Shown piece by piece: positions 52,728 through 61,671 of a DNA stretch of 64,000 nt (position 1 is its first letter; every line of letters starts with the position of its first letter). This DNA comes from an uncultured Oscillibacter sp. (GTDB lineage: Bacteria > Bacillota > Clostridia > Oscillospirales > Oscillospiraceae): NCBI RefSeq assembly GCF_900544955.1, contig NZ_UQXD01000002.1:1-64000 (forward strand), in the 5' to 3' direction. A program made the translations under genes and the position numbers. Below the pieces are notes generated by a model. The model was not told the DNA's origin. It worked only from the letters and a program-made list of their open reading frames with translations, and ran no database searches.

Positions 52728-52755
52728 ATTGTAGTCCTTTCCCACCGGTTTGCAA
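52728..52755 (-). promoter_or_regulatory. Promoter of the antiporter gene
   Basis: On the minus strand TTGCAA and TACAAT are 16 bases apart, about 46 bases before the ATG. Confidence 0.55.
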
Positions 52756-52849
52756 TGGTGAATTTGAACAAAACGGCGTTTGGATTTTGTTAAGTATCTC
52801 CGGACGGAAAGGGGGACCACCCCCATCTTCGGAAGTGGTCCCCGTCCCG

Positions 52850-54601
52850 CTATTTGGATTTGACGGCCAGAAGCTTCACCGTCTCCGCCTCCGGCGTCAC
52901 GTTCACGGTCCGGCAGGTGGTGTAAATCACCATGCCGGGGCGGGCGCCGGCGGGCTTTTTCACGTTTTTCACCGGCGTGTAGTCCACCGGCACGTTGCCG
53001 CTCTCCCGGGCCTGGGAGTACCAGGCCGCCAGAAGCGCCGCCTCCACCAGGTCGGCGTCCTCCGGCTCCCGGCCGCCGGTGCACAAAATCACGTGAGAGC
53101 CGTGGATTTTCTGGGTGTGGAACCACAGGTCCCGGTGGTCCGCGTCCTTCATGGTGAGCTGGTCGTTCTGGCGGTTGTTGCGGCCCACCAGCACCCGGAA
53201 GCCGCCGCTGGTGCGGAACTCCCGGGGTCCCGCCGCCCGCCGGGGAGCCTTCTTCTCCTGCCCGCGCAGGAATCCGGCGGAGCGCAGCTCGCTGCGGATG
53301 TCCAGGAAGTCCTGCTCCGTCTCCGCCTCCGCGATCTCCTCCAGCACGCTCTCCAGATACGCCTCGTCCCGCCGGGCGATCTCCATCTGCTCCCGGAGGT
53401 AGCGCTCCGCCGTCTTGGCCTTGGTGTAGCGCTTATAGTATTTGGCGGCGTTCTGCTGGGGCGTCAGCAGCGGGTCCAGGGGGATGGTGATGTCCCCGCC
53501 GCCCTCGTCGTAGAAGTTCTCACAGGTCAGAGAGGCCGCCCCCCGCTCCATCCGGTAGAGGTTGGCGGTGATGAGGTCCCCGCAGATCCGCAGATGGTCC
53601 CGATTCTGGGTCTCGGCGTAGTCCCTCTCCTGGAGGGCCAGCTTCCGCCGTAGCCGGTCCCGGGCGGTGGTGGCGGTGCGGATCAGGTCCGCCCCCCGCT
53701 GCCGGGTCCGCTCCTGGCGCTCCCTGGCCTCGTAGAAGGCGTCCAGCAGCGCGGAGAAGCTCTCCCAGGTCTCGCTCTCCACCGCCCCGCCGTACTGGCC
53801 CACGGGCAGGCAGGCAAACTCCATCATGCGGCCCTCCCGCCGCAGGCACAGCGGCGTAAAGCGGCCCTCCCGGACGGCCTCCAAAAAGCCGGAGAGCTCC
53901 CGCCAGAAGCGCTCCGTCCCCGCCGGCCCCAGCTCAAAGAGGCGTCGGTCCGTCTCCCCCGCCGTCCGGAAGGCCAGCTCCCGGGCCATCAGGGGGGAGA
54001 TGCCGAAATAGGTGTCCAGCAAAAAGGCATCCAGCTGCCGCTCCTGGTTGGCGGCGGCCAGCCTCTCCCGGAAGCCCGCCTCCGTCTCCTCCGTCGCCGG
54101 CAGGCGGCCGGTGGAGGCGGGGGGCTGGTAAAACAGCCCCGGCAGCACCTGGCGGCTGGCGGACATGTCCGCGTCCACCCGGCGCAGGCAGTCCACCACC
54201 CGGCCCTCCCCGTCCAGCAGGATCAGGTTGGACCGGCGGCCCATGGCCTCCAGCACCAGCGTCCGCCGGCCGGGGCAGCCGAAGTCGTCGGTGATGTCCA
54301 GCTCCAGCCGCACCAGCCGCTCCAGGGCGGGCTGGGTGAGATCCGCCACCCGGGCGCCCACCAGGTGCTTGCGCAGCAGCATGCAGAACATGGGCGGCTC
54401 CGCCGGGTTGTCCCGGGGGAGGGCCGTGAGCTGGATGCGGGGGGCGTTGGCCCCGGCGTTCAGCAGCAGCCGCCGGTTTCCCCGCAGCAGCAAAATCACC
54501 TGCTCCCGGGAGGGCTGCTGCACCTTGTCAATCCGCAGCCCCAGCAGCTGGGGCCGCAGCTCCGCGACGATTGCCTGTAAACAGATTGCGTCCAGGGGCA
54601 T
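52850..54601 (-). CDS. rqcH: RqcH (NFACT-family ribosome quality-control protein)
   Basis: Binds large ribosomal subunits blocked by a nascent chain and directs poly-Ala tailing with tRNA-Ala. The 583-residue chain has the NFACT-N domain (DAICLQAIVAELRPQLLG at the start), a helix-hairpin-helix and long coiled coil in the middle (about 280-420) and the NFACT-R domain with DLWFHTQKIHGSHVILCTGG near residue 505. These proteins were once called fibronectin-binding. It follows mrnC by three bases. Confidence 0.94.
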   Translation of the reverse strand: MPLDAICLQAIVAELRPQLLGLRIDKVQQPSREQVILLLRGNRRLLLNAGANAPRIQLTALPRDNPAEPPMFCMLLRKHLVGARVADLTQPALERLVRLELDITDDFGCPGRRTLVLEAMGRRSNLILLDGEGRVVDCLRRVDADMSASRQVLPGLFYQPPASTGRLPATEETEAGFRERLAAANQERQLDAFLLDTYFGISPLMARELAFRTAGETDRRLFELGPAGTERFWRELSGFLEAVREGRFTPLCLRREGRMMEFACLPVGQYGGAVESETWESFSALLDAFYEARERQERTRQRGADLIRTATTARDRLRRKLALQERDYAETQNRDHLRICGDLITANLYRMERGAASLTCENFYDEGGGDITIPLDPLLTPQQNAAKYYKRYTKAKTAERYLREQMEIARRDEAYLESVLEEIAEAETEQDFLDIRSELRSAGFLRGQEKKAPRRAAGPREFRTSGGFRVLVGRNNRQNDQLTMKDADHRDLWFHTQKIHGSHVILCTGGREPEDADLVEAALLAAWYSQARESGNVPVDYTPVKNVKKPAGARPGMVIYTTCRTVNVTPEAETVKLLAVKSK

Positions 54602-54604
54602 GGG

Positions 54605-55006
54605 TCATTCCTCCATCATTGCGCAGAACAATTCGTTGATCCGCTCTCTCCGGCCCTTCAGGTACAGCCAGCCCAGCAGCGCCTCCAGGGCGGTGGCCTC
54701 GGCGTACTGGGCCCGGCTGGCGTGGCTGGGGACGGAGCGGACCTGGGCGTTGCGGCCCCGGCGGAGCACCGCCGCCTCCTCCTCCGTCAGCAGCGGCAGG
54801 ATGCGCCGGGCCCGCTGGGCCTGGCTCTCGGCGCACACCAGGCGGATGGTGGCCTGGTGCAGTCCCTTGCCGGTGGCCTTTCCGTGGGCGCACAGCCAGG
54901 TCCGCACCAGAATTTCAAACACCGCGTCCCCCATGTGGGCAAGCCCGATGGAGCTGATGGCACGCAGCTGATCGTCCGTCAGCTCGGTCTGCAAATAGTT
55001 TTCCAT
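54605..55006 (-). CDS. mrnC: Mini-ribonuclease III
   Basis: Matures 23S rRNA ends. At 133 residues it is a bare RNase III catalytic domain without the dsRNA-binding domain. The active-site Asp is in GLAHMGDAVFEILVR and the Glu in ALEALLGWLYLKGR, with SRAQYAEATALE between them. I chose the ATG at 55006; the frame continues upstream for 95 codons of low-complexity Ala-rich sequence that is antisense to the Cys-rich gene. Confidence 0.93.
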   Translation of the reverse strand: MENYLQTELTDDQLRAISSIGLAHMGDAVFEILVRTWLCAHGKATGKGLHQATIRLVCAESQAQRARRILPLLTEEEAAVLRRGRNAQVRSVPSHASRAQYAEATALEALLGWLYLKGRRERINELFCAMMEE

Positions 55007-55146
55007 GGTTTTCTCCGTCTTTGCACCGTTTTCCGGAAAAACGGCTTTTTCAGGGCGGACAACCTTGGATTCGCCGCCCCGTACCCGGGCATTATACCAC
55101 GCCCGGGCCCGTTTGTCATCCCCCCTCCCCCGCCGGAGCACGGCAA

Positions 55147-55178
55147 GGCGCCCCGGGTCCTTTCGGACCCGGGGCGCC
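55147..55178 (-). terminator. Hairpin after the Cys/Gly-rich gene
   Basis: A perfect 14-bp stem, GGCGCCCCGGGTCC and its complement with loop TTTC, lies 19 bases past the stop. No U-run follows on the minus strand, so termination is only likely. Confidence 0.5.
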
Positions 55179-55196
55179 GGTATCTCGGGAGGGGAA

Positions 55197-55370
55197 TCAG
55201 CAGCAGGGAGCGGGATTGCAACCGCAGTTGTTGCCGCAGCCGCAGTTGTTGCCGCAGCCGCAGCTGTTGCCGCAGCCACCCCAGCCGCCATTTCCGCAGC
55301 AGCACCAAACGATGATCAGCAGGATGATGATCCAGCAGCAGTTGCCGCCACCAAAGCCATTATTGCACAT
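55197..55370 (-). CDS. 57-residue Cys/Gly-rich peptide with a hydrophobic segment
   Basis: A tiny gene: ATG at 55370, stop at 55197, preceded by AGGAGG at ideal spacing. The peptide begins MCNNGFGGGNCC, passes through a short hydrophobic helix (WIIILLIIVW, about 13-22), then has a Cys/Gly/Asn repeat built on CGCGNN. Fifteen of 57 residues are Cys. In sporulating Firmicutes, small peptides with a Gly/Cys-rich tail and a short membrane helix often belong to spore coats or YjcZ-type sporulation proteins. It could be a cross-linking or metal-binding coat component; function is unproven. Confidence 0.7.
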   Translation of the reverse strand: MCNNGFGGGNCCWIIILLIIVWCCCGNGGWGGCGNSCGCGNNCGCGNNCGCNPAPCC

Positions 55371-55454
55371 ATCGGGACCTCCTATGAAATGTAGACCGAC
55401 CGGAGCGGTCTCAATCCATAGTATGCGGTCCTGTGCCGGGTGTGCGGGCGGATT

Positions 55455-56534
55455 TCACAAACGCCAGCCGGGGACCTGTCCCCGGGCCGCGTCCCACTCC
55501 GCCCGGGTGAAGACGCCCTTCTCCTCCAGGCGCTCCCCCAGGGTCCCGCCGTCGGGCAGGACGGCCTCCAGGGCGTAGTAGGAGAGATAGGCCAGCTCCG
55601 CCCGCAGGAAGGGGTCCCGCTGGAGCATGGCCACCTCCCCCTCCGTCAGCACGCCGCAGTCCCGGGCCCGGGTCAGAGTGTCCGCCAGGTTCGTATTGGC
55701 GGCGGAGCTGTACCCCATGGCCCGGAGGACGAACTCCGTGTACTGATAGGCATTCACCGCCCCGGCGGGGCGGAAGCTGGTGGCGCTGTACCCGTTGGTA
55801 TAGCCCATGGCATAGGCGTAGCCCACGTACTTCTCCGCCTGGCTGCCCCGCTGGATGTCGGTGAAGGGGGTGGTCCCGGTCCAGGCCAGGGCCTGCTGTT
55901 CCTCCCCCAGCACCCGGATGAACATGATGAGGGCCTGGAGCCGGGTGGGCGCCGCCTCCAGGTCGAAGCCCTGGCCGTATCCAGTGAAGCTGCCCTGGAA
56001 CAGGTGCAGTGTCTTCAGCGCGGCGGCGGCGGCGTTATAGTCCACCTCCCCGGAGTAGGTGAAGGCGTAGGGGCCCTGGTAGTCCACCACGGCGGTCTTG
56101 CTGGTGACGGTGAACACGGCGCTGGTGTCCTCCGCCGCCAGATAGCGGTGCCCGGTGGAGAGGGTGGCGCCGCTGGGCACCGTGGTCCCGGCGGAGACGT
56201 CCACCACCGTGCCCGTGGTGCAGTGGACCTGCACGCTGCCCGCCAGCACCAGCACCCCGGTGCCGGTGCTGCCCAGCAGGGCGTCTCCCGCCTTCAGGCG
56301 GGTCTCCGCCCAGACGGCGGCCGTCTCCCCGGCGCCGCCGCCGTCCGCCGCCCCCTCCAGCAGCGCCTGGTCGGACGCGTCCAGCCGCCGGTCGATCTGG
56401 CGGTCCAAGGTGTCCGAAAAGGTGCCCGCCAGGTAGGACAGGGAGGCCAGGGGGTCGCCGCTGCCGCCGGCGGCCAGGGCCGCCGCCCCAAGCACCAAGC
56501 ACGCCAGCAGCAAAAGTGCGGTCTTTTTGATCAT
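55455..56534 (-). CDS. Secreted SLH-domain protein
   Basis: A 359-residue exported protein. Residues 1-22 are a classic signal peptide (KK followed by a long hydrophobic stretch and ALA before the cut). The middle (about 80-170) is a beta-rich domain with SAVFTVTSKTAVV and related strands. The C-terminal half has S-layer-homology repeats: TPFTDIQRGSQAEKYVGYAYAMG, GYSATSFRPAGAVNAYQYTEFVLRAMG. SLH repeats usually bind pyruvylated wall polymer. No S-layer gene cluster is next to it, so it looks like a single surface protein. Confidence 0.85.
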   Translation of the reverse strand: MIKKTALLLLACLVLGAAALAAGGSGDPLASLSYLAGTFSDTLDRQIDRRLDASDQALLEGAADGGGAGETAAVWAETRLKAGDALLGSTGTGVLVLAGSVQVHCTTGTVVDVSAGTTVPSGATLSTGHRYLAAEDTSAVFTVTSKTAVVDYQGPYAFTYSGEVDYNAAAAALKTLHLFQGSFTGYGQGFDLEAAPTRLQALIMFIRVLGEEQQALAWTGTTPFTDIQRGSQAEKYVGYAYAMGYTNGYSATSFRPAGAVNAYQYTEFVLRAMGYSSAANTNLADTLTRARDCGVLTEGEVAMLQRDPFLRAELAYLSYYALEAVLPDGGTLGERLEEKGVFTRAEWDAARGQVPGWRL

Positions 56535-56579
56535 ATGTATCCCAAATCCTTTCGTCAGCCCGGCGCCGCAGCGGCGGCG

Positions 56580-57209
56580 TCAGCGGTTGGCAATGCGGTA
56601 GCTGAGGGTGAGGAGGCTGTCCGCAAAGTGGATGTTCTCAAACTTCACGTCCGGCTCGCTGCTGGACAGCTCCACGTTCGTGAAGTTCCAGAACCCCCGG
56701 ACCCCCAGGCTGATGAGGCGGTTGGCCGTCTCCTGGGCCACGGACTGGGGGATGGTCAGCACCACCACGTCCACGGGGTGCTCCCGGATGTAGCTCTCCA
56801 GATCCCGCATGGCGTAAATCGGCACGCCGTTCACCGTGGTCCCCGCCACCGTGGGGGCCACGTCGAAGGCGGCGTCCACGGTAAAGCCGCTCTGGGAAAA
56901 CCGGAAGTTCTGCAACAGCGCGTGGCCCAGGTTGCCCACGCCGATCATGATGAGGTGGTGGTTGTTGTCCACGCCCAGAATGTGGCCGATCTCGGAGCGC
57001 AGCTCCTCCACATTATAGCCGTAGCCCTGCTGGCCAAACTCGCCGAAGCAGCTGAAATCCTGGCGAATCTGGGAGGCGGTGATGTTCATCTCCTGCCCCA
57101 GGGAATGGGAGGAAATGCGCACAACACCGCGGGCGCACAATTCCGTCAGCTGGCGGTAATAGCGGGGCAGGCGCCGAACCACAGCGTCGGAAATATTCTC
57201 TTTTTTCAA
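56580..57209 (-). CDS. rex: Redox-sensing transcriptional repressor Rex
   Basis: Senses NADH/NAD+ and represses fermentation and related genes when NAD+ is high. The 209 residues have an N-terminal winged helix (about 1-75) with VVRRLPRYYRQL and ITASQIRQDFS, then a Rossmann domain with IGVGNLGHALL and the swapped C-terminal helix. I chose TTG at 57209 (read MKKENISDAVV) because GGGAG lies 8 bases upstream; a GTG three codons earlier has almost no spacing. A Rex-type operator overlaps its own promoter. Confidence 0.92.
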   Translation of the reverse strand: MKKENISDAVVRRLPRYYRQLTELCARGVVRISSHSLGQEMNITASQIRQDFSCFGEFGQQGYGYNVEELRSEIGHILGVDNNHHLIMIGVGNLGHALLQNFRFSQSGFTVDAAFDVAPTVAGTTVNGVPIYAMRDLESYIREHPVDVVVLTIPQSVAQETANRLISLGVRGFWNFTNVELSSSEPDVKFENIHFADSLLTLSYRIANR

Positions 57210-57250
57210 GTGACTCACTCCCGTTCAAAGGTTTCCCTCGGTTTTCCCCT

Positions 57251-57279
57251 AGTTTAGACCAAAAGTTTCGACTTGTCAA
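57251..57279 (-). promoter_or_regulatory. Sigma-A promoter of rex
   Basis: On the minus strand a consensus TTGACA and TAAACT are 17 bases apart. Confidence 0.7.
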
Positions 57280-57291
57280 ATTTTTTAACAA
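57273..57291 (-). promoter_or_regulatory. Probable Rex operator at the rex promoter
   Basis: TTGTTAA and TTGACAA half-sites, 5 bases apart, form a near-palindrome over the -35 box. The usual clostridial site (TTGTTAA, 4 bases, TTAACAA) is one base shorter, so the match is close but not exact. Confidence 0.5.
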
Positions 57292-57329
57292 TCTTCCGGG
57301 AGAAAATTTTTTGCAGCCCCTTCCACGGG

Positions 57330-57359
57330 AAAAAAGGACCGCCTACGGCGGTCCTTTTC
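57330..57359 (-). terminator. Terminator of the UPF0210 gene
   Basis: GGACCGCC / GGCGGTCC with a 3-base loop is followed on the minus strand by TTTTTT. Confidence 0.85.
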
Positions 57360-57370
57360 GGGGCTTCGGT

Positions 57371-58735
57371 TCAGTTTTTCAGGCTGTGGAGCGGCGCGGG
57401 GATGCGGCCGCCCCGGGCGATGAAGGCGGCGCTGGACTCCCGGTGGACCGGCATCACCGGGGCACTGCCCAGCAGCCCGCCCATCTCGATGGTGTCCCCC
57501 ACGGTCTTGCCGGGGGTGGGCAGCAGGCGCACGGCGGTGGTCTTGCAGTTCACCATGCCGATGGCCGCCTCGTCGGCGATGATGGCGGAGAGGGTCTCGG
57601 CCGGGGTGTCGCCGGGGACGGCGATCATGTCCAGCCCCACGGAGCACACGCAGGTCATGGCCTCCAGCTTGTCCAGGCACAGCGTCCCCGCCTTGGCGGC
57701 GGCGATCATGCCCTCGTCCTCGCTGACGGGGATGAAGGCGCCGGAGAGGCCGCCCACGCTGGACGACGCCATGACGCCCCCCTTCTTCACCGCATCGTTC
57801 AGCAGCGCCAGGGCCGCCGTGGTGCCGTGGGTGCCGCAGGTCTCCAGGCCCATCTCCTCCAGGATGCGGGCCACGCTGTCCCCGACGGCGGGGGTGGGGG
57901 CCAGGCTCAAATCCACGATGCCGAAGGGGGTGTCCAGCCGGCGGCTGGCCTCCTGGGCCACCAGCTGGCCCATGCGGGTGATCCGGAAGGCGGTCTTTTT
58001 CACCGTCTCCGCCACCACGTCGAAGGGCTGGCCCTTCACCGCCTGGAGGGCGTGGTACACCACGCCGGGGCCGGAGACCCCCACGTTGATGACCTTCTCC
58101 GCCTCGCCCACGCCGTGGAAGGCGCCGGCCATGAAGGGGTTGTCCTCCACGGCGTTGCAGAACACCACCAGCTTGGCGCAGCCCAGGCCGTCCCGGGACG
58201 CAGTGGCCCGGGCGGTCTCCTTGATGATCCGGCCCATGAGGGCCACGGCGTCCATGTTGATGCCCGCCTTGGTGGAGCCCACGTTGACAGAGGCGCACAC
58301 CAGCTCCGTCCGGGCCATGGCCTCGGGAATGGAGCGGATCAGCCGCTCGTCCGCCGCCGTCAGCCCCTTCTGCACCAGGGCGGAGTAGCCGCCGATGAAG
58401 TTGACGCCGCAGGTCTTGGCCGCCCGGTCCAGGGCCTCGGCGAAGGGCACGTAGTCCTCCGTGTCGCTGGCCCCGGCCACCAGGGCCATGGGGGTGACGG
58501 AGATGCGCTTGTTGACGATGGGGATGCCGAACTCCTGCTCGATGTCCTCGCCGGTGCGCACCAGCTTTTCGGCATACCGGGTGATCTTCTCGTAAATCTT
58601 CTCACAGGCCCGCCGGGGGTTCGGGTCGCAGCAGCTGAGCAGGGAGATGCCCATGGTGATGGTGCGGATGTCCAGGTGCTGCTGGTCGATCATCTCAATG
58701 GTGGAGAGGATGTCCTTCTGACTGAGCATATCCAC
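57371..58735 (-). CDS. UPF0210 (PFL family) protein
   Basis: A 454-residue soluble protein of the UPF0210 family. [27 protein letters not shown] near the start, [12 protein letters not shown] in the middle and [22 protein letters not shown] near the end are family marks. Despite the name 'PFL family' it is not pyruvate formate-lyase, as it has no glycyl-radical motif. The partner 89-residue ACT protein is coded just upstream (6 bases) and the pair is conserved in Firmicutes. Activity is unknown. Confidence 0.93.
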   Translation of the reverse strand: MDMLSQKDILSTIEMIDQQHLDIRTITMGISLLSCCDPNPRRACEKIYEKITRYAEKLVRTGEDIEQEFGIPIVNKRISVTPMALVAGASDTEDYVPFAEALDRAAKTCGVNFIGGYSALVQKGLTAADERLIRSIPEAMARTELVCASVNVGSTKAGINMDAVALMGRIIKETARATASRDGLGCAKLVVFCNAVEDNPFMAGAFHGVGEAEKVINVGVSGPGVVYHALQAVKGQPFDVVAETVKKTAFRITRMGQLVAQEASRRLDTPFGIVDLSLAPTPAVGDSVARILEEMGLETCGTHGTTAALALLNDAVKKGGVMASSSVGGLSGAFIPVSEDEGMIAAAKAGTLCLDKLEAMTCVCSVGLDMIAVPGDTPAETLSAIIADEAAIGMVNCKTTAVRLLPTPGKTVGDTIEMGGLLGSAPVMPVHRESSAAFIARGGRIPAPLHSLKN

Positions 58736-58741
58736 TCCTCC

Positions 58742-59011
58742 TCAAATGGCGTGCATGGCGTTGAAAATCTCCTCCCGCTGGATGCGGATGGAGAGCCCCA
58801 TCTCCCCGCCCAGCTCCGCCAGGGCGGCGCTGAGGTCCCCGAAGGGGGCGCTGGCGGCGCTGAGGTCCACGGCCATGACCATGGTGAAGGAGCCTTGCAG
58901 GATGGTCTGGGAGATGTCCAGGATGTTGACGTTGAAGCCGGCCAGCCGGTTGCAGATGGCGGCGATGATGCCCACCCGGTCCTGGCCCACGACGGTAACG
59001 ATGGCGTTCAT
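58742..59011 (-). CDS. UPF0237 ACT-domain protein
   Basis: An 89-residue single-ACT protein. IVTVVGQDRVGIIAAICNRLAGFNVNI is the classic ligand-binding ACT opening, with the typical second strand SFTMVMAVDL. It always accompanies the UPF0210 gene, which it precedes here by six bases, so it is likely a small-molecule sensor or partner of that protein. The ATG at 59011 was chosen because the conserved ACT strand begins immediately. Confidence 0.92.
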   Translation of the reverse strand: MNAIVTVVGQDRVGIIAAICNRLAGFNVNILDISQTILQGSFTMVMAVDLSAASAPFGDLSAALAELGGEMGLSIRIQREEIFNAMHAI

Positions 59012-59145
59012 AATGTTCCTCCTTAAAAAACGGGACGGAATGGCTGATGGTGTCACAATGCCCCCCGGGGGCGGGGGAAACGGCGCGCCTCCCCCGGGGA
59101 AGGGCCCGCCGGGCCGCGGAAATGCGCCCCCGGCGGGCCGCAGGG

Positions 59146-59172
59146 CGTCCGGGGGGCTTTGCCCCCCGGACG
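59146..59172 (-). terminator. Hairpin after lysC
   Basis: CGTCCGGGGGG / CCCCCCGGACG with a 5-base loop lies just past the stop at 59176. There is no U-run. Confidence 0.55.
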
Positions 59173-59175
59173 GTC

Positions 59176-60387
59176 TCATGCCTCGTCGAAGAACTTGGCG
59201 TGGATGGCCTTCACCGCCCGGTTCACGTCCTCCTCGTCCAGCAGGACGGAGACCCGGATTTCGGAGGTGTTGATCATCTGGATGTTGATGCCCGCCTCAT
59301 AGAGGGCCTCGAACATCCGGGCGGCCACGCCGCAGTTGCTCATCAGCCCGGCGCCCACGATGGACACCTTGCCGATGCTGTCGTCGGATTCAATGTGGTC
59401 GAAGCGCAGAGCCTCCCGGTGCTCGTTGAGGATATCCTCCGTCTCCGCCAGGTCCTTTTTGTGGACGGTGAAGGTGATGTCCTTGGTCTCCTGACGGCCG
59501 ATGGACTGCAAAATCACGTCCACATTGATGTTGTGCTTGCTCAAAAGATCGAACACCTGGAAGGCGACGCCGGGGTTGTGCTGCAGGCCGATCAGGGCGA
59601 CCCGGGCAATGCTGGTATCCTTCGCCACACCGGCGATGTTGGTTTTCTCCACTTTGGTGACCTCCTTAACTTTCGTTCCAGGCTTCCGTTCCAGGCTGGA
59701 AACAACTTCCAAATTCACTCTGAACTTCTTGGCCAGCTCCACGCTGCGGTTGTGGAGCACCTGGGCGCCCTGGGACGCCAGCTCCAGCATCTCGTCGTAG
59801 GTGATCTCGTCCAGCTTGCGGGCGTTGGGCACGATGCGGGGATCGGTGGTGTACACGCCGTCCACGTCGGTGTAAATCTGGCACAGGTCCGCCCGGAAGG
59901 CGGCGGCCAGGGCCACGGCGCTGGTGTCGGACCCGCCCCGGCCCAGGGTGGTGACGTCGCCCTGCCGGTCCACGCCCTGGAAGCCGGTGACGATGACGAT
60001 GCGGTGCTGATCCAGCTCCGCCTGGACCCGCTCGGAGTCGATTTTCCGGATGCGGGCGTCGGAGTGGATGTTGGTGGACTGAATGCCCACCTGCCAGGCC
60101 GCCAAAGATACGCAGGGCAGCCCCATGGCCTCCAGCGCCATGGCGCACAGGGATACGGAGATCTGCTCGCCGGTGGAGAGCAGCATATCCATCTCCCGCT
60201 TGGAGGCGTGGGGATTGATCTCCTCCGCCTTGGCGATGAGCTCGTCGGTGGTGTCGCCCTGGGCGGACAGCACCACGATCACATCGTTGCCCTCTAAGTA
60301 GGTCTCCGCAATGATACCGGCCACATTCCGGATGCGCTTGGCGTCTTTCACGGAGCTGCCGCCGAATTTTTGTACGATCAGACTCAT
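59176..60387 (-). CDS. lysC: Aspartate kinase
   Basis: Makes aspartyl phosphate, the entry step to lysine, threonine and methionine. The 403-residue chain starts with the catalytic KFGGSSVKDAKRI, has TTLGRGGSDTSAVALAA near residue 155, and a C-terminal pair of ACT domains (about 265-400) for feedback by lysine or threonine. The length matches the monofunctional class. No lysine riboswitch is seen in the 71-base gap to hom. It is the third gene of the ACT-hom-lysC unit. Confidence 0.96.
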   Translation of the reverse strand: MSLIVQKFGGSSVKDAKRIRNVAGIIAETYLEGNDVIVVLSAQGDTTDELIAKAEEINPHASKREMDMLLSTGEQISVSLCAMALEAMGLPCVSLAAWQVGIQSTNIHSDARIRKIDSERVQAELDQHRIVIVTGFQGVDRQGDVTTLGRGGSDTSAVALAAAFRADLCQIYTDVDGVYTTDPRIVPNARKLDEITYDEMLELASQGAQVLHNRSVELAKKFRVNLEVVSSLERKPGTKVKEVTKVEKTNIAGVAKDTSIARVALIGLQHNPGVAFQVFDLLSKHNINVDVILQSIGRQETKDITFTVHKKDLAETEDILNEHREALRFDHIESDDSIGKVSIVGAGLMSNCGVAARMFEALYEAGINIQMINTSEIRVSVLLDEEDVNRAVKAIHAKFFDEA

Positions 60388-60458
60388 AGTGTTTCCTTCT
60401 TTGCTTCAGATTGAGTACCCCTCCGCCCCATCATACGCGGGCCCGGAGCATTTGGGAA

Positions 60459-61652
60459 TCAGGCCAGCACCCGCATACAGGCCAGCACGTTCAAAAAGCG
60501 GGACTGCTGCCGGGCCTCCAGGCCGCTGATGCGGTCCGTCAGGAAGGCGGTCTCGCCGTCCTCACTGAGGACCTCCACCTGGCCGAAGGCCATGGCGGCG
60601 TCGGTGAGGCTGCCCTCGATGCGGAAATAGTACCGGGTGTGGAGCTCCTGGGGACTCTGGAAGCCCTCGCCGTCCGCCGACCAGCCGATCTCCTCCCGCC
60701 GGGGGCTGGACTGAAGGCACTCCATCACGTCCGCCACGCAGGCGGAGGCGGTGGGCAGCTCCCCGGCGCCCTTGCCGTAAAACATCACGTCGCCGGTGGC
60801 GTTGCCCCGGACCATGACGGCGTTGAACACGTCCTCCACGCTGGCCAGCGGGTTGTCCTCGGGGATGAGGTGGGGCGCCACGTAGGCCGTCCGGCCCCCG
60901 CCGGGCAGCCGCACCGCCCGGCCCAGCAGCTTGATGCGGTATCCGGCCCGCTGGGCCACCTTCACGTCCCGGAGGGACAGCTTGGTGATGCCCTCCATGG
61001 GCACGGCGGCGGGGTCCACCTGGTGGCCGAAGGCCAGGTCCGCCAGGATGCAGATCTTCCGCCCGGCGTCGATGCCCTCCACGTCGGCGGTGGGGTCCGC
61101 CTCGGCGTAGCCCTTGGCCTGGGCCTCCCGCAGGGCGTCGGAGAAAAAGGCGCCGCTGCGGACCATACGGGTGAGGATATAGTTGGTGGTACCGTTCAAA
61201 ATGCCGTACACCTCGTCGATGCGGTTGGCGGCCATGCACTGGGTCAGGGGGTGGAGGATGGGGATGCCGCCGCCCACGCTGGCCTCAAAGAGGTAGCTGA
61301 CGCCCTTCTTCCTGGCCAGCTCCAACAGCTCGCAGCCCCGCTCCGCCACCAATTGCTTGTTGGCGGTGACCACGTGCTTGCCCGCCAGCAGCGCCCGCCT
61401 GGTGTACTCGTAGGCGGCGCCCACGCCGCCGATGGTCTCCACCACCACCCGGATGGCGTCGTCCTCCTCCACCTTCGTGAAGTCGTCTGTCATCAATTGG
61501 CGGTAGGGGCCGTCCTTGAAATGCCGCACCAGGACGGTCTTCACCTGGAGGGGCTCCCCCAGCTTCCGCTCAATCTGCTTGGCGTTTTCCGCCACCACCT
61601 TGGCAACCCCCGTTCCCACGGTGCCAAGGCCCAGGATCGCAATCTGTATCAT
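60459..61652 (-). CDS. hom: Homoserine dehydrogenase
   Basis: Reduces aspartate semialdehyde to homoserine, leading to threonine and methionine. The 397 residues have LGLGTVGTGVAKVV (NADP loop, about 6-19), the conserved VGGGIPILHPLTQ, NGTTNYILTRM (active region) and the C-terminal half with an ACT-type sequence (about 330-397) for feedback. GAAAGAGGAAACG precedes the ATG. It lies 19 bases after the ACT regulator gene. Confidence 0.96.
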   Translation of the reverse strand: MIQIAILGLGTVGTGVAKVVAENAKQIERKLGEPLQVKTVLVRHFKDGPYRQLMTDDFTKVEEDDAIRVVVETIGGVGAAYEYTRRALLAGKHVVTANKQLVAERGCELLELARKKGVSYLFEASVGGGIPILHPLTQCMAANRIDEVYGILNGTTNYILTRMVRSGAFFSDALREAQAKGYAEADPTADVEGIDAGRKICILADLAFGHQVDPAAVPMEGITKLSLRDVKVAQRAGYRIKLLGRAVRLPGGGRTAYVAPHLIPEDNPLASVEDVFNAVMVRGNATGDVMFYGKGAGELPTASACVADVMECLQSSPRREEIGWSADGEGFQSPQELHTRYYFRIEGSLTDAAMAFGQVEVLSEDGETAFLTDRISGLEARQQSRFLNVLACMRVLA

Positions 61653-61671
61653 CGCTCGTTTCCTCTTTCTC

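Noticed and set aside
57371..58735. Pyruvate formate-lyase, suggested by the 'PFL family' name
   Set aside because: There is no glycyl-radical or Cys-Cys motif, and the sequence is clearly UPF0210.
60388..60458. Lysine riboswitch ahead of lysC
   Set aside because: The gap is only 71 bases, far shorter than the riboswitch, and shows no matching stems.
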